From the NCBI GenBank assembly GCA_041690515.1, contig JAWLHF010000034.1, positions 1 to 30,181 of the forward strand: a DNA stretch of 30,181 nucleotides. Direction: 5' to 3'. The position numbers and the translations under genes were made by a program. The notes under the pieces are model-generated. The model saw only the letters and a list, made by a program, of their open reading frames with translations. It was not told the DNA's origin and did not search any database. The DNA is from BRH-c25 sp041690515 (GTDB lineage: Bacteria; Bacillota; Clostridia; Lutisporales; Lutisporaceae). Positions 1-7,724 of the stretch are shown here, in pieces (the first letter of the stretch is position 1; every line of letters begins with the position of its first letter).

Positions 1-208
1 CATTTTGAGGGGTTGAAGGATCTTTTCATGTTACATTTTTATGTCCTCTGGCATTTCTTCCCTTAAACTGAGTTTTCATAGATTAGTTAACACTATCGTG
101 CTGCAAAATAAATTTGTGCACCGTAATATAAAATGCGACACTATTAAAGTTTGTAGCGGCACTGGATTGCAAATGAATATTATTCCGCAGCCGATGCTCC
201 GAAACCAG

Positions 209-275
209 AGCTTCTACGCAAAGGCTACTCCACAATATTCACAGCAATCCTGGTTTGTGATATATTGTAGAAGCT
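209..275 (+). repeat. Imperfect inverted repeat (hairpin 1 of leader)
   Basis: AGCTTCTAC at 209-217 is the exact reverse complement of GTAGAAGCT at 267-275. Inside it, CAATAT (233-238) can pair with ATATTG (262-267) and CAC (240-242) with GTG (257-259), so a long bulged hairpin is possible. The two nested stems compete for base 267. No T-run follows, so it is not a standard terminator. Confidence 0.4.
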
Positions 276-293
276 GTTTTAGAACAACCAACA

Positions 294-448
294 CCGACGT
301 GGGGAAGTATCTCCGAAGAAGTCTTTCACTGACCTCGGAACGCAATACCCTCGGGCAAAATAACCAGACGGGCAAGCAGAGATGGGACCCCCGCCAGTGA
401 TTTTGCTGGCTTTGAAAGGCGATGAGGACATACTTCCCCGATAGTCGG
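294..448 (+). ncRNA. Candidate structured RNA closed by a long interrupted helix
   Basis: CCGAC (294-298) pairs with GTCGG (444-448), GGGGAAGTAT (301-310) pairs perfectly with ATACTTCCCC (430-439), and TCC (312-314) pairs with GGA (426-428). This gives about 18 bp of helix with small internal loops closing roughly 110 bases. The enclosed part contains further short stems, such as GCCAG/CTGGC at 394-410. I compared it by eye with cobalamin, T-box, c-di-GMP and lysine riboswitch signatures, 6S, RNase P and tmRNA, and found no match. An unassigned structured RNA or a remnant of a mobile element are both possible. Confidence 0.25.
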
Positions 449-474
449 AGTTTTCTGCAAACTATGTCGCATTC

Positions 475-504
475 TTTATATTATCTGTGCTAAGACGAAT
501 ACTA
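475..504 (+). promoter_or_regulatory. Possible forespore (sigma-G-like) promoter
   Basis: The sequence AATACTA at 498-504 resembles the sigma-G -10 element (CATAMTA-like). A TTATA at 476-480 lies 17 bases upstream as a possible -35. The position is about 40 bases before the gerAA start, and gerA operons are known to be forespore-expressed. The match is weak and rests partly on context. Confidence 0.2.
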
Positions 505-541
505 TTCCAGATAAGTGAAAAAATAATCAGGGTGATATTTA

Positions 542-1187
542 ATGGAAGCAATACAAATAGAAGCTATCCAGGCAAAACTCAAGAACTGTGCAGATGTGAA
601 ATACAGGGAGATCTGCTGTGATTATGGGACAATACATCTTGTCTATATTGATAATCTTTGTGATGTGAAGTTCATCAGTGAGTATATCATCGCCCCAATC
701 ATGGAGAATCCTGAGGTATGCTGCGACCTTGAGAAGGTCAAGAGAAGCGTAATCACAGCACCCCACTTCTTCATTGAGAATATGCAGGCAACCGATGATT
801 ATGCTCCCTCAGCCCATCGGTCCTACATTGAGCATTGTCGGTGCTCTGATCCTTGGAGAAGCTGCTGTGACATCAGGATTGGCCTCCCAAGTGACCGTCG
901 TCATTGTAGCAATCACTTCCATAGCCTCATATCTTATACCCAGGATTTATGCAGGTGCATTTGTGTGGAATGTGATAATCATAGTATTCGCTTCATTATT
1001 GGGGCTGCCGGGCTTTTTCATGGGTTTTGTGGTTTTTGTGGCTCACCTTGCAGGCCTGACCTCCTGTAGCTATCCATATCTTTATCCTCTGGGGACCTAC
1101 AAGAAATTTAAGTACAAGGACATCATATCCAGAGGGGATCTGTCAGGGATTTCATCAAATATCATAGATGGAGGCACAAAAAATTGA
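542..1187 (+). pseudogene. gerAA: Spore germination receptor A-subunit (GerAA family), broken by internal deletion and frameshift
   Basis: GerAA-type proteins are inner-membrane A subunits of germinant receptors, normally about 480-530 residues. Here the frame from ATG 542 (good AGGGTGAT site) gives about 75 residues of GerA N-terminal character, including NCADVKYRE and VYIDNL. At about 770-800 the homology switches to the +1 frame. From there it reads as the GerA C-terminal membrane domain: LPQPIGPTLSIVGALILG, two hydrophobic segments, then SYPYLYPL, to the stop at 1185-1187. Roughly 290 residues between the pieces are missing, including much of the soluble domain and the first membrane helices. 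The C-terminal piece still ends in a TTGA overlap with the gerC start, so coupling was kept after the break. A functional full-length product is not possible from this sequence. A sequencing or assembly error is the alternative. Confidence 0.8.
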
Positions 1188-2296
1188 TAAAAAATCTCTT
1201 GCTGCTGCTGATTTTGTGTACTATCTTTACAGGCGGCTGCTTCAATTACAAGGATATGAACAGAATATTCTTTACAACCTCTACTATCATTGATGTTGAT
1301 GACAAAGGTATTATCACAGGCCTTGGGGAATATTTCAAAGCTTACAGAGGGCAAGGAGAAAAACAGGGAACGGAAGTAAAGGTACTGCTGGAGGGCAAAG
1401 GTGTGTCACTCTTTGATGCATTTAACCAGGTTGTCCGGTCAGCCAGTTACGAGATCAATTACACACAGCTGAAAGCTATGATATTCACAAAGAAAGCTGC
1501 CGAATATGGCCTCGACTATTTCATCGATTCTCTGGACAGAGACCAGAAATCCACCCTTCGTATGTTCCTGTTCGTCTATGAGGGGGACCCTGATGAGCTG
1601 ATAAAAATCAAGCTGGAGGATGAGCAGTTCCTGGGTCTGTTTCTTGATAACCTGATGGTTTCACAAGGTAGGCTGCTGCAGATGATACAGCTCCGTCTGG
1701 ATCAATATATGAATATGCGCATGATGGGCAGCAGAGTGAATATTGTGCCGATGCTCAGAATAACCGAGACCGCCTCGGAAAAAAGAGTTGAAGTAAATGG
1801 CGCCGCAGTAATTGTAAATGATAAAATGGTTGATACAATGACTGATTATGAAGTCATCACCTACAATCTCTATTCACAGGACAGAAATATCGGCTATTTG
1901 GTAGCAAAGAACCCTGATCTGGAAAATAAATATGTGAACCTGGAGGTGCTAAATCATAAGACAACAATCTCCCTTGATTATGACGGCAAGACCCTAACAT
2001 TGAAAAAGAATCTCAAGCTGAGAGTTTCATTGCTGGGTACACAGAGTCATCTGTCCCTGTTAAAAGATGATAATATTGAGAAAATTGAAGCGGATCTTGC
2101 AGAAAAAATTGAAAAGAATTGCAGTGCCCTATTTGAGAAGTTCAGGAGCAAAGGCATAGATATCTATAATATACAAAGAGAATTTGAAATGAGATATCCT
2201 CGGGAAAAACCGGAGAACCTGCTTGAAATAACCAAGATTGTTCCTAAGGTTGACATTTTCCTCGAAGGAAGCAACAATACCACAGATTTTTGGTAA
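1184..2296 (+). CDS. gerC: Ger(x)C family spore germination lipoprotein
   Basis: This is a 370-residue GerC-type protein, the lipoprotein subunit of a GerA-family germinant receptor anchored on the outside of the spore inner membrane. The N-terminus has a short hydrophobic signal ending in FTGGC, with Cys19 as the lipidation site. The -3 residue is Thr, slightly unlike the usual lipobox. The remainder shows the family pattern: NYKDMNR after the Cys, a Ger(x)C N-domain, and a C-domain ending near FEMRYPREKPENL. Length is normal for the family. The start is TTG 1184, with GGAGG at 1170-1174 nine bases upstream; it overlaps the stop of the gerAA remnant by three bases (TTGA). No B subunit is seen in the window. 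With gerAA broken, this gene may be on its way to decay or its product may pair with A and B subunits from elsewhere. Confidence 0.88.
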   Translation: MIKNLLLLLILCTIFTGGCFNYKDMNRIFFTTSTIIDVDDKGIITGLGEYFKAYRGQGEKQGTEVKVLLEGKGVSLFDAFNQVVRSASYEINYTQLKAMIFTKKAAEYGLDYFIDSLDRDQKSTLRMFLFVYEGDPDELIKIKLEDEQFLGLFLDNLMVSQGRLLQMIQLRLDQYMNMRMMGSRVNIVPMLRITETASEKRVEVNGAAVIVNDKMVDTMTDYEVITYNLYSQDRNIGYLVAKNPDLENKYVNLEVLNHKTTISLDYDGKTLTLKKNLKLRVSLLGTQSHLSLLKDDNIEKIEADLAEKIEKNCSALFEKFRSKGIDIYNIQREFEMRYPREKPENLLEITKIVPKVDIFLEGSNNTTDFW

Positions 2297-2307
2297 AGGT
2301 CCCATTT

Positions 2308-2328
2308 TGATATCAATTATGCTATAAT
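2308..2328 (+). promoter_or_regulatory. Extended -10 promoter for lplA
   Basis: TGCTATAAT at 2320-2328 is a perfect extended -10 (TGnTATAAT) 42 bases before the lplA start. No good -35 is visible at the right distance, as is common for extended -10 promoters. The same TGCTATAAT core recurs in front of two other genes in the window. Confidence 0.55.
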
Positions 2329-2369
2329 ATTGATAATATTTTCAGAAATATTTTTGTGAGGAGGTTACC

Positions 2370-3353
2370 ATGCTTTATATTAGAAATGATAGTACCAATC
2401 CATATTTCAACCTTGCTATGGAAGAATACCTGTTTAACCTGGATGACAGCAATGATTACGTGCTTCTTTGGCAGAATGAGCCTACTATAGTAGTAGGCAA
2501 GAATCAGAACACTGCAGAGGAAATAAACAGTGAGTATGTGAGAGAGAAGGGCATTCATGTTGTACGAAGAATAACCGGCGGCGGTGCGGTCTACCACGAC
2601 CTGGGCAACCTCAATTTCACCTTCATAAATAAAGGAAACGGGAAAAAGGAATTTGATTTCGGAAAATTCACCATGCCCATAGTAAAGGCCTTGGGTAAGC
2701 TGGGTGTTGAAGCTGAACTATCCGGAAGAAATGACATCACGATAGATCAGAAGAAATTCTCAGGAAATGCCCAGTATGTGAAGCAGGATAAGGTTCTGCA
2801 TCACGGTACGCTGCTGTTCAATTCAAAAATGGAGGAGCTGGCAAAAGCCCTGCGGGTATCAGAGGACAAATACCAATCCAAGGGTATCAAGTCCGTAAGA
2901 TCCAGAGTCACAAATATCGCTGAGCATCTGTCAGAAAAGATAACTGTGTCAGAGTTTAAGGCGCTTCTCCTAAGATACATGTTTGATGAAGATACTGAAC
3001 TGACAGAGAGCTGTCTTTCTGAATCAGACCTCCATGAAATAGAATCATTGATGAAAAACAAATACTTGACCTGGGACTGGAATTACGGTGTCTCTCCAGA
3101 ATTCAATGTGAAGCAGGGAAAACGATTTGAAAGCGGCAAGGTCGAAGTATTAATAAATGTGAAGCAGGGCATTATTCAGGATATAAAATTCTATGGAGAC
3201 TTCTTCGGCAGCGGGGATCCCCAGGAAATTGAGACAATACTGAAAGGAAAGCGCTATGAAGAAGGAACACTCAGAGACTCTTTGTATAAATTAAACATTA
3301 GCGATTACTTCAAAGGTATAACCTTGGAGGAGCTTCTCAGCTGCATCCTATGA
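2370..3353 (+). CDS. lplA: Lipoate-protein ligase A
   Basis: This is a 327-residue LplA, which activates free lipoate with ATP and transfers it to the lysine of lipoyl domains (GcvH or 2-oxoacid dehydrogenase E2) in the cytoplasm. The family opening FNLAMEEYLF is at residues 13-23. The lipoate/ATP loop RRITGGGAVYHD lies at about 66-77, and the KFSGNAQY segment with the conserved Lys at about 129 is followed by LHHGTLLF. The length matches E. coli LplA-type enzymes with the C-terminal accessory domain. The start is ATG 2370 with AGGAGG nine bases upstream. It has its own promoter and terminator, so it is a single-gene unit. No lipoate-dependent enzyme lies next to it. Confidence 0.93.
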   Translation: MLYIRNDSTNPYFNLAMEEYLFNLDDSNDYVLLWQNEPTIVVGKNQNTAEEINSEYVREKGIHVVRRITGGGAVYHDLGNLNFTFINKGNGKKEFDFGKFTMPIVKALGKLGVEAELSGRNDITIDQKKFSGNAQYVKQDKVLHHGTLLFNSKMEELAKALRVSEDKYQSKGIKSVRSRVTNIAEHLSEKITVSEFKALLLRYMFDEDTELTESCLSESDLHEIESLMKNKYLTWDWNYGVSPEFNVKQGKRFESGKVEVLINVKQGIIQDIKFYGDFFGSGDPQEIETILKGKRYEEGTLRDSLYKLNISDYFKGITLEELLSCIL

Positions 3354-3367
3354 TGCAGCTTTTATTT
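3339..3367 (+). terminator. Rho-independent terminator overlapping the lplA stop codon
   Basis: AGCTGCATC (3339-3347) and GATGCAGCT (3352-3360) form a perfect 9-bp stem with a 4-base loop, followed by TTTATTT. The TGA stop (3351-3353) lies within the loop and the first bases of the 3' arm, so the last codons of lplA encode the 5' arm. Confidence 0.8.
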
Positions 3368-3527
3368 CCAATACTAATCTATATAGTAAATTAGAACTAC
3401 ATCATAGGTAATACCACCTATGTAAAAACCTTATATATATGTAGAATTTGAGTAATTTCGACTAAATTATGTATGTTTTCCTATAAACACCTTTACATTG
3501 TATACCATTAGGTCGATAATATTATTG

Positions 3528-3546
3528 TGACAATATGTTGACAATA
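3528..3546 (+). promoter_or_regulatory. Tandem TGACAATA direct repeat, possible operator
   Basis: TGACAATA occurs at 3528-3535 and again at 3539-3546, one helical turn (11 bp) apart. It lies just upstream of the ribosome binding site of the next gene and downstream of plausible -10 sequences (TAATAT/TATTAT, 3517-3524). A tandem site at this spacing could bind a regulator on one DNA face. Chance repetition in AT-rich DNA is possible. Confidence 0.3.
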
Positions 3547-3571
3547 AATACAGCATAGGGTGGTGTTTTGT

Positions 3572-6049
3572 TTGGGTATCGTAGCAAGTAAGAACGGAAG
3601 CTATTCTTATAAGGAAGGAGAGCACGTCTTCCTTCAGGGTAAGGATGTCAACTCAATTAGTATACTTGCCAAGGGCAAAGTTGATGTGTATATAGCAACA
3701 GTTGACCAAACTCAACGTACAGATGACAGCGGGGCTTTTGACTCAAGCTACAAGCTTTTCAGTATAGACCAAAACATCTTTGTAGGTGCCAATGATCTGT
3801 TCCTGTCAGGTAAACATTCTTTTAGCTACCGAGCATCGGAGGACTCAGTCATCTTTTCATACTTCGCAGACAGTATCAATGATATAGAAGAATTGTTCAG
3901 GCAGAAAAATGACTATCCAACCTATGTGCTTAATTCGGTTTCCAGTATTGTTGATTATTCTTACAACTCCTTGAAAAAGCTTGAAGAGTTTGTTGTTTCC
4001 CTTAAAACGACCGCTGACAATCTGTGCCTTTTCTTCTGGATACTTAAGGAAAAGCATGGCTTTTCATATGAACCGGTTCATCCTGCTTTCGGCAGTTTTA
4101 TATCCGGACTTCAGGAAATGAAAGAAAAAGGAATATTCATACCCTATTCTTATGATGAAGAATTTCTGGAGCGCAGCCATTTTGAATATGATTACAGCCC
4201 GACTGAAGATATAGATACTCTTAAGCTGGATTACTACAGACATCTGAGCAGCCTGGAATCCGACATAAAGAAGCAGTTCCTGAGTGAGAGCTTTATTATT
4301 GCACAGTATAGCTGCACGGATTGTGCGCTTCTTCTGGAGAGTATCATTGTAAGAATAAAGGAAGCACTCCTGACTGCCGAAGAATATATGGAACTCTTGT
4401 ATTCCAAGGATAAGGACTGCGTTTTCTCAGAGTATATAAATGCTGCTTCTCAGTTAAAAGACAGCAAGTATGACTCTATGGATATGGTTGAAGTGCTGCA
4501 GTATATATCAGGCATTATCAAGAATTCGGCTAATGTCATAACCCACGATTACCGCCACTCACCTTCGATAAATCTCGATTCAATTGAAGAAAAAATCCAG
4601 AAGCTGGTCTCAAGCTTGAAGATTGAGGCTTCTGAAGAATCGGCAGTGTCCATTTCCTTTGCTTCAAGAGAAGGAATTCCGGAAGAACTGAAGGACAGCG
4701 CAGAGAAAATACTTGAATACTCAGAGCTGCCAAAAGAGCGCTGTGATTTCTTCATGAATTCCCTAAAGGCGTTCAGAGGACTTAAAGACAAGCTTTCAGA
4801 TGATCTTCAGATACGAAAGCTCAGAAGGGATATAACTACCGTTTTCTTTGAGTTATACGAAGCAGTTCTTAAGAGAGTAACAGCTGAAGATAATCATAAC
4901 AAGCTGCTGCATATGTTCCTGACCTATGCTTATGTGGATGAAAAGCTTCTAAGTCCTGAGAATCTTTGGACACTTTATGAGATTAGCGATAAAGCTTCCA
5001 GCAGCGACGAGCTCTCAGTATTCACAATGAAGAACTGGCTTCAGCTAATATACAAAAAGAAAAAGGACCCCTCCGTGAATGAATTCTCAATGGACTATTT
5101 TGATGTTTTCAGGGAAATGAGGAAGCATGGAGAAATATCGGATAAGGACAAGGCAAAATATGATAATAACATTGATGGGCGGCTAAGCTTCGAGATAAAT
5201 AATATGTTTAAGCCCAACCACAGATTGTGCAGTCCGTATCTGGGTACATATTTCCCCATACTCTATGATGATGTGGTTATAAAGAATCTTGATAAGGCAC
5301 TGGTGACACCTGAAAAAATAGACAAAGCGATACAAAAGATATTGAAAGTAGACTTTACAGCCTTTCATCGCGAGATATCCTATTTCAACATGAAAAAGGG
5401 AATAGAAAAGGAATGTATAATGCAGTCAGTCAAACCGGATATTATTCTGATGCCAATATACGGGGCAACAGCTATAATGTGGCAGGAGATAAGCGGCAGA
5501 GTGAGAAACACCCCAGGTCGTTTTATAATACCTATATTTACAAATGGAAACCTTGATGATATGGTAGTGAAGCTCATTGGCGAGTTCCGTTGGGAGCTTT
5601 GCAAGACCATGATGGGCTTGGCTTGGAATGATATAACCATTAAGTCCCTTACCTCTGAATATATGGATTATCTTCAGTTCTTCAAGAAAAACAGAGATAT
5701 TTCCGAAGAGGTCAAGGAAAAAATTAAGCATCAGATAAAGAAATACAGAAATATCTCCAGAGATATTTTTGCGTCTGATTATTCAGTATGGGTAAACTAC
5801 GAATCCCATGGAACAATAAGACTTAACAAGCTTACCAGAGATATCCTGTACAAGCATTGTCCCTTCTCTAAGGAAATAAGGGAGAAGCTGAAGAACCATC
5901 CCAGTTTTTCTTCAGCTGCAAATCTGTTTGAAAACCGCAGAACGAAACAGGCAAGGGATTTGGAGAATCGATATTCAAAATATACCCGCGAAGGAATTGC
6001 TCTTGATAAGGAAATGATTGACACATTGGATTTTTATAAGAACCTCTAG
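3572..6049 (+). CDS. Large protein with N-terminal cyclic-nucleotide-binding-like domain
   Basis: This is a protein of about 825 residues. The first about 120 residues have the cNMP-binding (Crp/Fnr effector) fold pattern: YSYKEGEHVFLQGKDVNS, ILAKGKVDVYI, then a second set of strands ending near VIFSYFA. The phosphate-binding cassette motif (GE...RxA) of true cAMP binders is not evident, so the ligand is unknown. The remaining about 650 residues are mostly helical and charged. They have no helix-turn-helix, kinase or transmembrane segment that I recognise, and include a conserved-looking stretch with DIILMPIYGATAIMWQEI and RFIIPIF. I do not recognise a function for this part. The open frame extends to GTG 3560, but TTG 3572 is preferred because AGGGTGG (3557-3563) then lies eight bases upstream. 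The gene appears monocistronic and converges on the next gene at a shared hairpin. Confidence 0.75.
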   Translation: MGIVASKNGSYSYKEGEHVFLQGKDVNSISILAKGKVDVYIATVDQTQRTDDSGAFDSSYKLFSIDQNIFVGANDLFLSGKHSFSYRASEDSVIFSYFADSINDIEELFRQKNDYPTYVLNSVSSIVDYSYNSLKKLEEFVVSLKTTADNLCLFFWILKEKHGFSYEPVHPAFGSFISGLQEMKEKGIFIPYSYDEEFLERSHFEYDYSPTEDIDTLKLDYYRHLSSLESDIKKQFLSESFIIAQYSCTDCALLLESIIVRIKEALLTAEEYMELLYSKDKDCVFSEYINAASQLKDSKYDSMDMVEVLQYISGIIKNSANVITHDYRHSPSINLDSIEEKIQKLVSSLKIEASEESAVSISFASREGIPEELKDSAEKILEYSELPKERCDFFMNSLKAFRGLKDKLSDDLQIRKLRRDITTVFFELYEAVLKRVTAEDNHNKLLHMFLTYAYVDEKLLSPENLWTLYEISDKASSSDELSVFTMKNWLQLIYKKKKDPSVNEFSMDYFDVFREMRKHGEISDKDKAKYDNNIDGRLSFEINNMFKPNHRLCSPYLGTYFPILYDDVVIKNLDKALVTPEKIDKAIQKILKVDFTAFHREISYFNMKKGIEKECIMQSVKPDIILMPIYGATAIMWQEISGRVRNTPGRFIIPIFTNGNLDDMVVKLIGEFRWELCKTMMGLAWNDITIKSLTSEYMDYLQFFKKNRDISEEVKEKIKHQIKKYRNISRDIFASDYSVWVNYESHGTIRLNKLTRDILYKHCPFSKEIREKLKNHPSFSSAANLFENRRTKQARDLENRYSKYTREGIALDKEMIDTLDFYKNL

Positions 6050-6054
6050 TAAAA

Positions 6055-6080
6055 AACGGACGCGCAATGCACGCCCCTAC
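6055..6080. repeat. Short imperfect GC-rich palindrome, REP-like
   Basis: The segment around 6058-6076 reads GGACGCGCA then ATGCACGCCC, an imperfect palindrome with two mismatched pairs, ending in CCCCTAC. On the other strand it starts GTAGGGGCG, a core often seen in dispersed intergenic palindromes of many bacteria. It sits between convergent genes and beside a terminator, a usual place for such elements. A genome-wide copy count is needed to call it a repeat. Confidence 0.35.
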
Positions 6081-6086
6081 AAAATC

Positions 6087-6117
6087 AAACCATCCCCGGC
6101 CATGCCGGGGATGGTTT
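6087..6117. terminator. Bidirectional terminator hairpin, 14-bp perfect stem
   Basis: AAACCATCCCCGGC (6087-6100) and GCCGGGGATGGTTT (6104-6117) form a perfect 14-bp stem with a 3-base loop between the convergent gene ends at 6049 and 6119. The A/T-rich stem ends supply partial U-tracts in both directions. Confidence 0.8.
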
Positions 6118-6118
6118 A

Positions 6119-7060
6119 TTAGTATCCTTTATCAATATCTACTATATTCAGAAGCTTATCACCGGCAATAAACCTTCCAAGGTTTTCGTATATGATATTG
6201 TATCTTCTCTCATTCCTCATCTCTGATATCCATGAGTTATGAGGGGTTATGATTACATTATCCATTTCCCATAGAGGACTCTCAGCCGGCAAAGGTTCCT
6301 GCTCAAAAACATCCAGTGCAGCACCCCGAATAAAGCTATTTTGCAGTGCTCCCACAAGTGCGGATTCCTTTACTATGCTTCCTCTTGCTATGTTTATCAG
6401 ATAGGCGCCTTTTCTCATCCCTTTTATGACAGAATCATCAATCAAGTGATGGGTTTCTTTTGTATAAGGAATTGACAAAACTACCACATCAGCCTGCGAC
6501 ATTGCATACTGAAGCTCTTTCATGGGATAGCAGCTGTTGAAATATTCCACATCTCTTCCATTGGTATTTATTCCGATTATATTTGCTTCAAAGCCTTGAA
6601 GCCTCTTTGCCGCTTCAATGGCTATGCTGCCTGTACCTACAAAGCATATTGTCTTTCCGCAAAGCTCAAGTATTGAGGTATCCATCTTCCATCTTTTATT
6701 TCTCTGATTATCATAGAATGTCTTGCTGTTCTTCATCAGTTCAAGTATCTTCATGACTATCCATTCTCCCATCGGGATGGAGTAGCCTGACCTGTTGTTT
6801 GTGACAACTATACCCTGCTCCCTGGCTTTTACTTTTGGAAGCTGGTCTATGCCTATACTTGACAACTGTATCCACTTTAAGTTCTTAAGCAGAGAAATAT
6901 CCAGCCTTTCAAAAGGATTATAGCAAATAAGTGCATCTATGTCCGATATCTCTTCAGCATAAGCAATATCGCTCTCCTTTATGTATACTAGCTCATATCC
7001 CAAATCAGATACAGCCTTCATTTTTGCATCTCCATAATCATAAGTAAACAATACTTTCAT
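6119..7060 (-). CDS. D-isomer-specific 2-hydroxyacid dehydrogenase (phosphoglycerate dehydrogenase-like)
   Basis: This is a 313-residue NAD(P)-dependent oxidoreductase of the D-2-hydroxyacid dehydrogenase family. The Rossmann loop VGTGSIA lies at about 141-147. Catalytic residues are visible as Arg226 (INIARGS), Glu255 (VFEQEPLP) and His273 (TPHNSW). It lacks the ACT domain of full SerA enzymes, so phosphoglycerate is not assured; hydroxypyruvate, glyoxylate or other 2-oxoacids are alternatives. The start is ATG 7060 with AGAGGTGAT six bases upstream. It is a single gene with an extended -10 promoter at 7113-7120 and the shared hairpin downstream. Confidence 0.88.
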   Translation of the reverse strand: MKVLFTYDYGDAKMKAVSDLGYELVYIKESDIAYAEEISDIDALICYNPFERLDISLLKNLKWIQLSSIGIDQLPKVKAREQGIVVTNNRSGYSIPMGEWIVMKILELMKNSKTFYDNQRNKRWKMDTSILELCGKTICFVGTGSIAIEAAKRLQGFEANIIGINTNGRDVEYFNSCYPMKELQYAMSQADVVVLSIPYTKETHHLIDDSVIKGMRKGAYLINIARGSIVKESALVGALQNSFIRGAALDVFEQEPLPAESPLWEMDNVIITPHNSWISEMRNERRYNIIYENLGRFIAGDKLLNIVDIDKGY

Positions 7061-7112
7061 AAAATCACCTCTGTTCTAATTAACATTAACTTTCTAATAG
7101 GTTTCATTCCAT

Positions 7113-7120
7113 ATTATAGC
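7113..7120 (-). promoter_or_regulatory. Extended -10 promoter of the hydroxyacid dehydrogenase gene
   Basis: On the minus strand TGCTATAAT reads across 7121-7113, about 53 bases upstream of the start at 7060. It is the same extended -10 core as in front of lplA. A consensus -35 is not obvious. Confidence 0.5.
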
Positions 7121-7328
7121 ATAACTTAGGCAAATTTTCATTTGTTGTTTATTTATCATTCTAAAAGATAATAATAAATATATATAATATTCCGTACAAG
7201 AAGCAAAAATATTTAGTGTTTAAACCATAGATGAATTATATTATGTATTTACAAACATGTGCTTTACATGATATATGAATCAATGAAAATGTTCAATGGG
7301 AATCATATTGGATTGGGGTAGGTGGTTT

Positions 7329-7685
7329 ATGAAAAACATCCATAACAACATCAAGGAAACTGAAGAGAGTAATTTACCATTATGGTTTTATAAGACCAGG
7401 CACGGAATATATTATGTACTTAGCGTCATCGAGGTGCTGCTTGCCTTCCGCTTTTTATTCAAGCTGCTGGGCGCCAACCCTGAAAACGGCTTTGTATCAT
7501 TTATGTATACCATGGCAGGCATCTTTGCAGCTCCTTTTTCCGGAATATTCGATTCATTTGTTTCCCCGGGTCTATCTGCAAAATCTGTATTTGAACCTTC
7601 AGTAATAATAGGTATGATAGTATATGCCATATTAGCACGGGGGCTGGTAGGTCTTGTACTCCTTAAGGCTGCCAAAAGCAATTGA
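7329..7685 (+). CDS. YggT family membrane protein
   Basis: This is a 118-residue small membrane protein. Two hydrophobic segments are visible: YYVLSVIEVLLAFRFLFKLLG (about residues 28-48) and a C-terminal VIIGMIVYAILARGLVGLVLL. Between them lies FAAPFSGIFD, the usual YggT loop pattern. YggT proteins are thought to act in membrane or cell-division-related processes, but the role is unsettled. The start is ATG 7329 rather than the in-frame ATG at 7296, because GGGGTAGGTGG lies just upstream of 7329 and nothing does for 7296. It has its own terminator and appears monocistronic. Confidence 0.72.
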   Translation: MKNIHNNIKETEESNLPLWFYKTRHGIYYVLSVIEVLLAFRFLFKLLGANPENGFVSFMYTMAGIFAAPFSGIFDSFVSPGLSAKSVFEPSVIIGMIVYAILARGLVGLVLLKAAKSN

Positions 7686-7720
7686 GACTCAAAGTGCCAT
7701 CCGGCATTTTGAGTCTTTAT
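7685..7720 (+). terminator. Terminator after the YggT-like gene
   Basis: AGACTCAAA (7685-7693) pairs with TTTGAGTCT (7707-7715), and inner GTGCC pairs with GGCAT through one G-T pair. TTTAT follows. The 5' arm starts at the stop codon. It may also stop the convergent gene that ends at 7725. Confidence 0.75.
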
Positions 7721-7724
7721 CCTA

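Larger units (their letters stand above)
1..541. other. Gene-free leader region upstream of broken gerAA
   Basis: No convincing gene is seen here. The one long open frame (41-400, +) lacks a ribosome binding site and has the composition of random translation. The region holds two inverted repeats, annotated separately at 209-275 and 294-448. A possible forespore promoter lies near 475-504, and an AGGGTGAT ribosome binding site sits just before the ATG at 542. It may be a long 5' leader, a structured RNA or decayed sequence. Confidence 0.5.

Noticed and set aside
41..400. 119-codon open frame in the leader
   Set aside because: No ribosome site, no recognisable protein pattern, and it runs through the two inverted repeats.
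294..448. Cobalamin riboswitch or T-box
   Set aside because: The segment GGGACCCCCGCCAGTGA looks superficially like a cobalamin core, but the other conserved elements are missing. The T-box GGTGGNACCGCG sequence is also absent.
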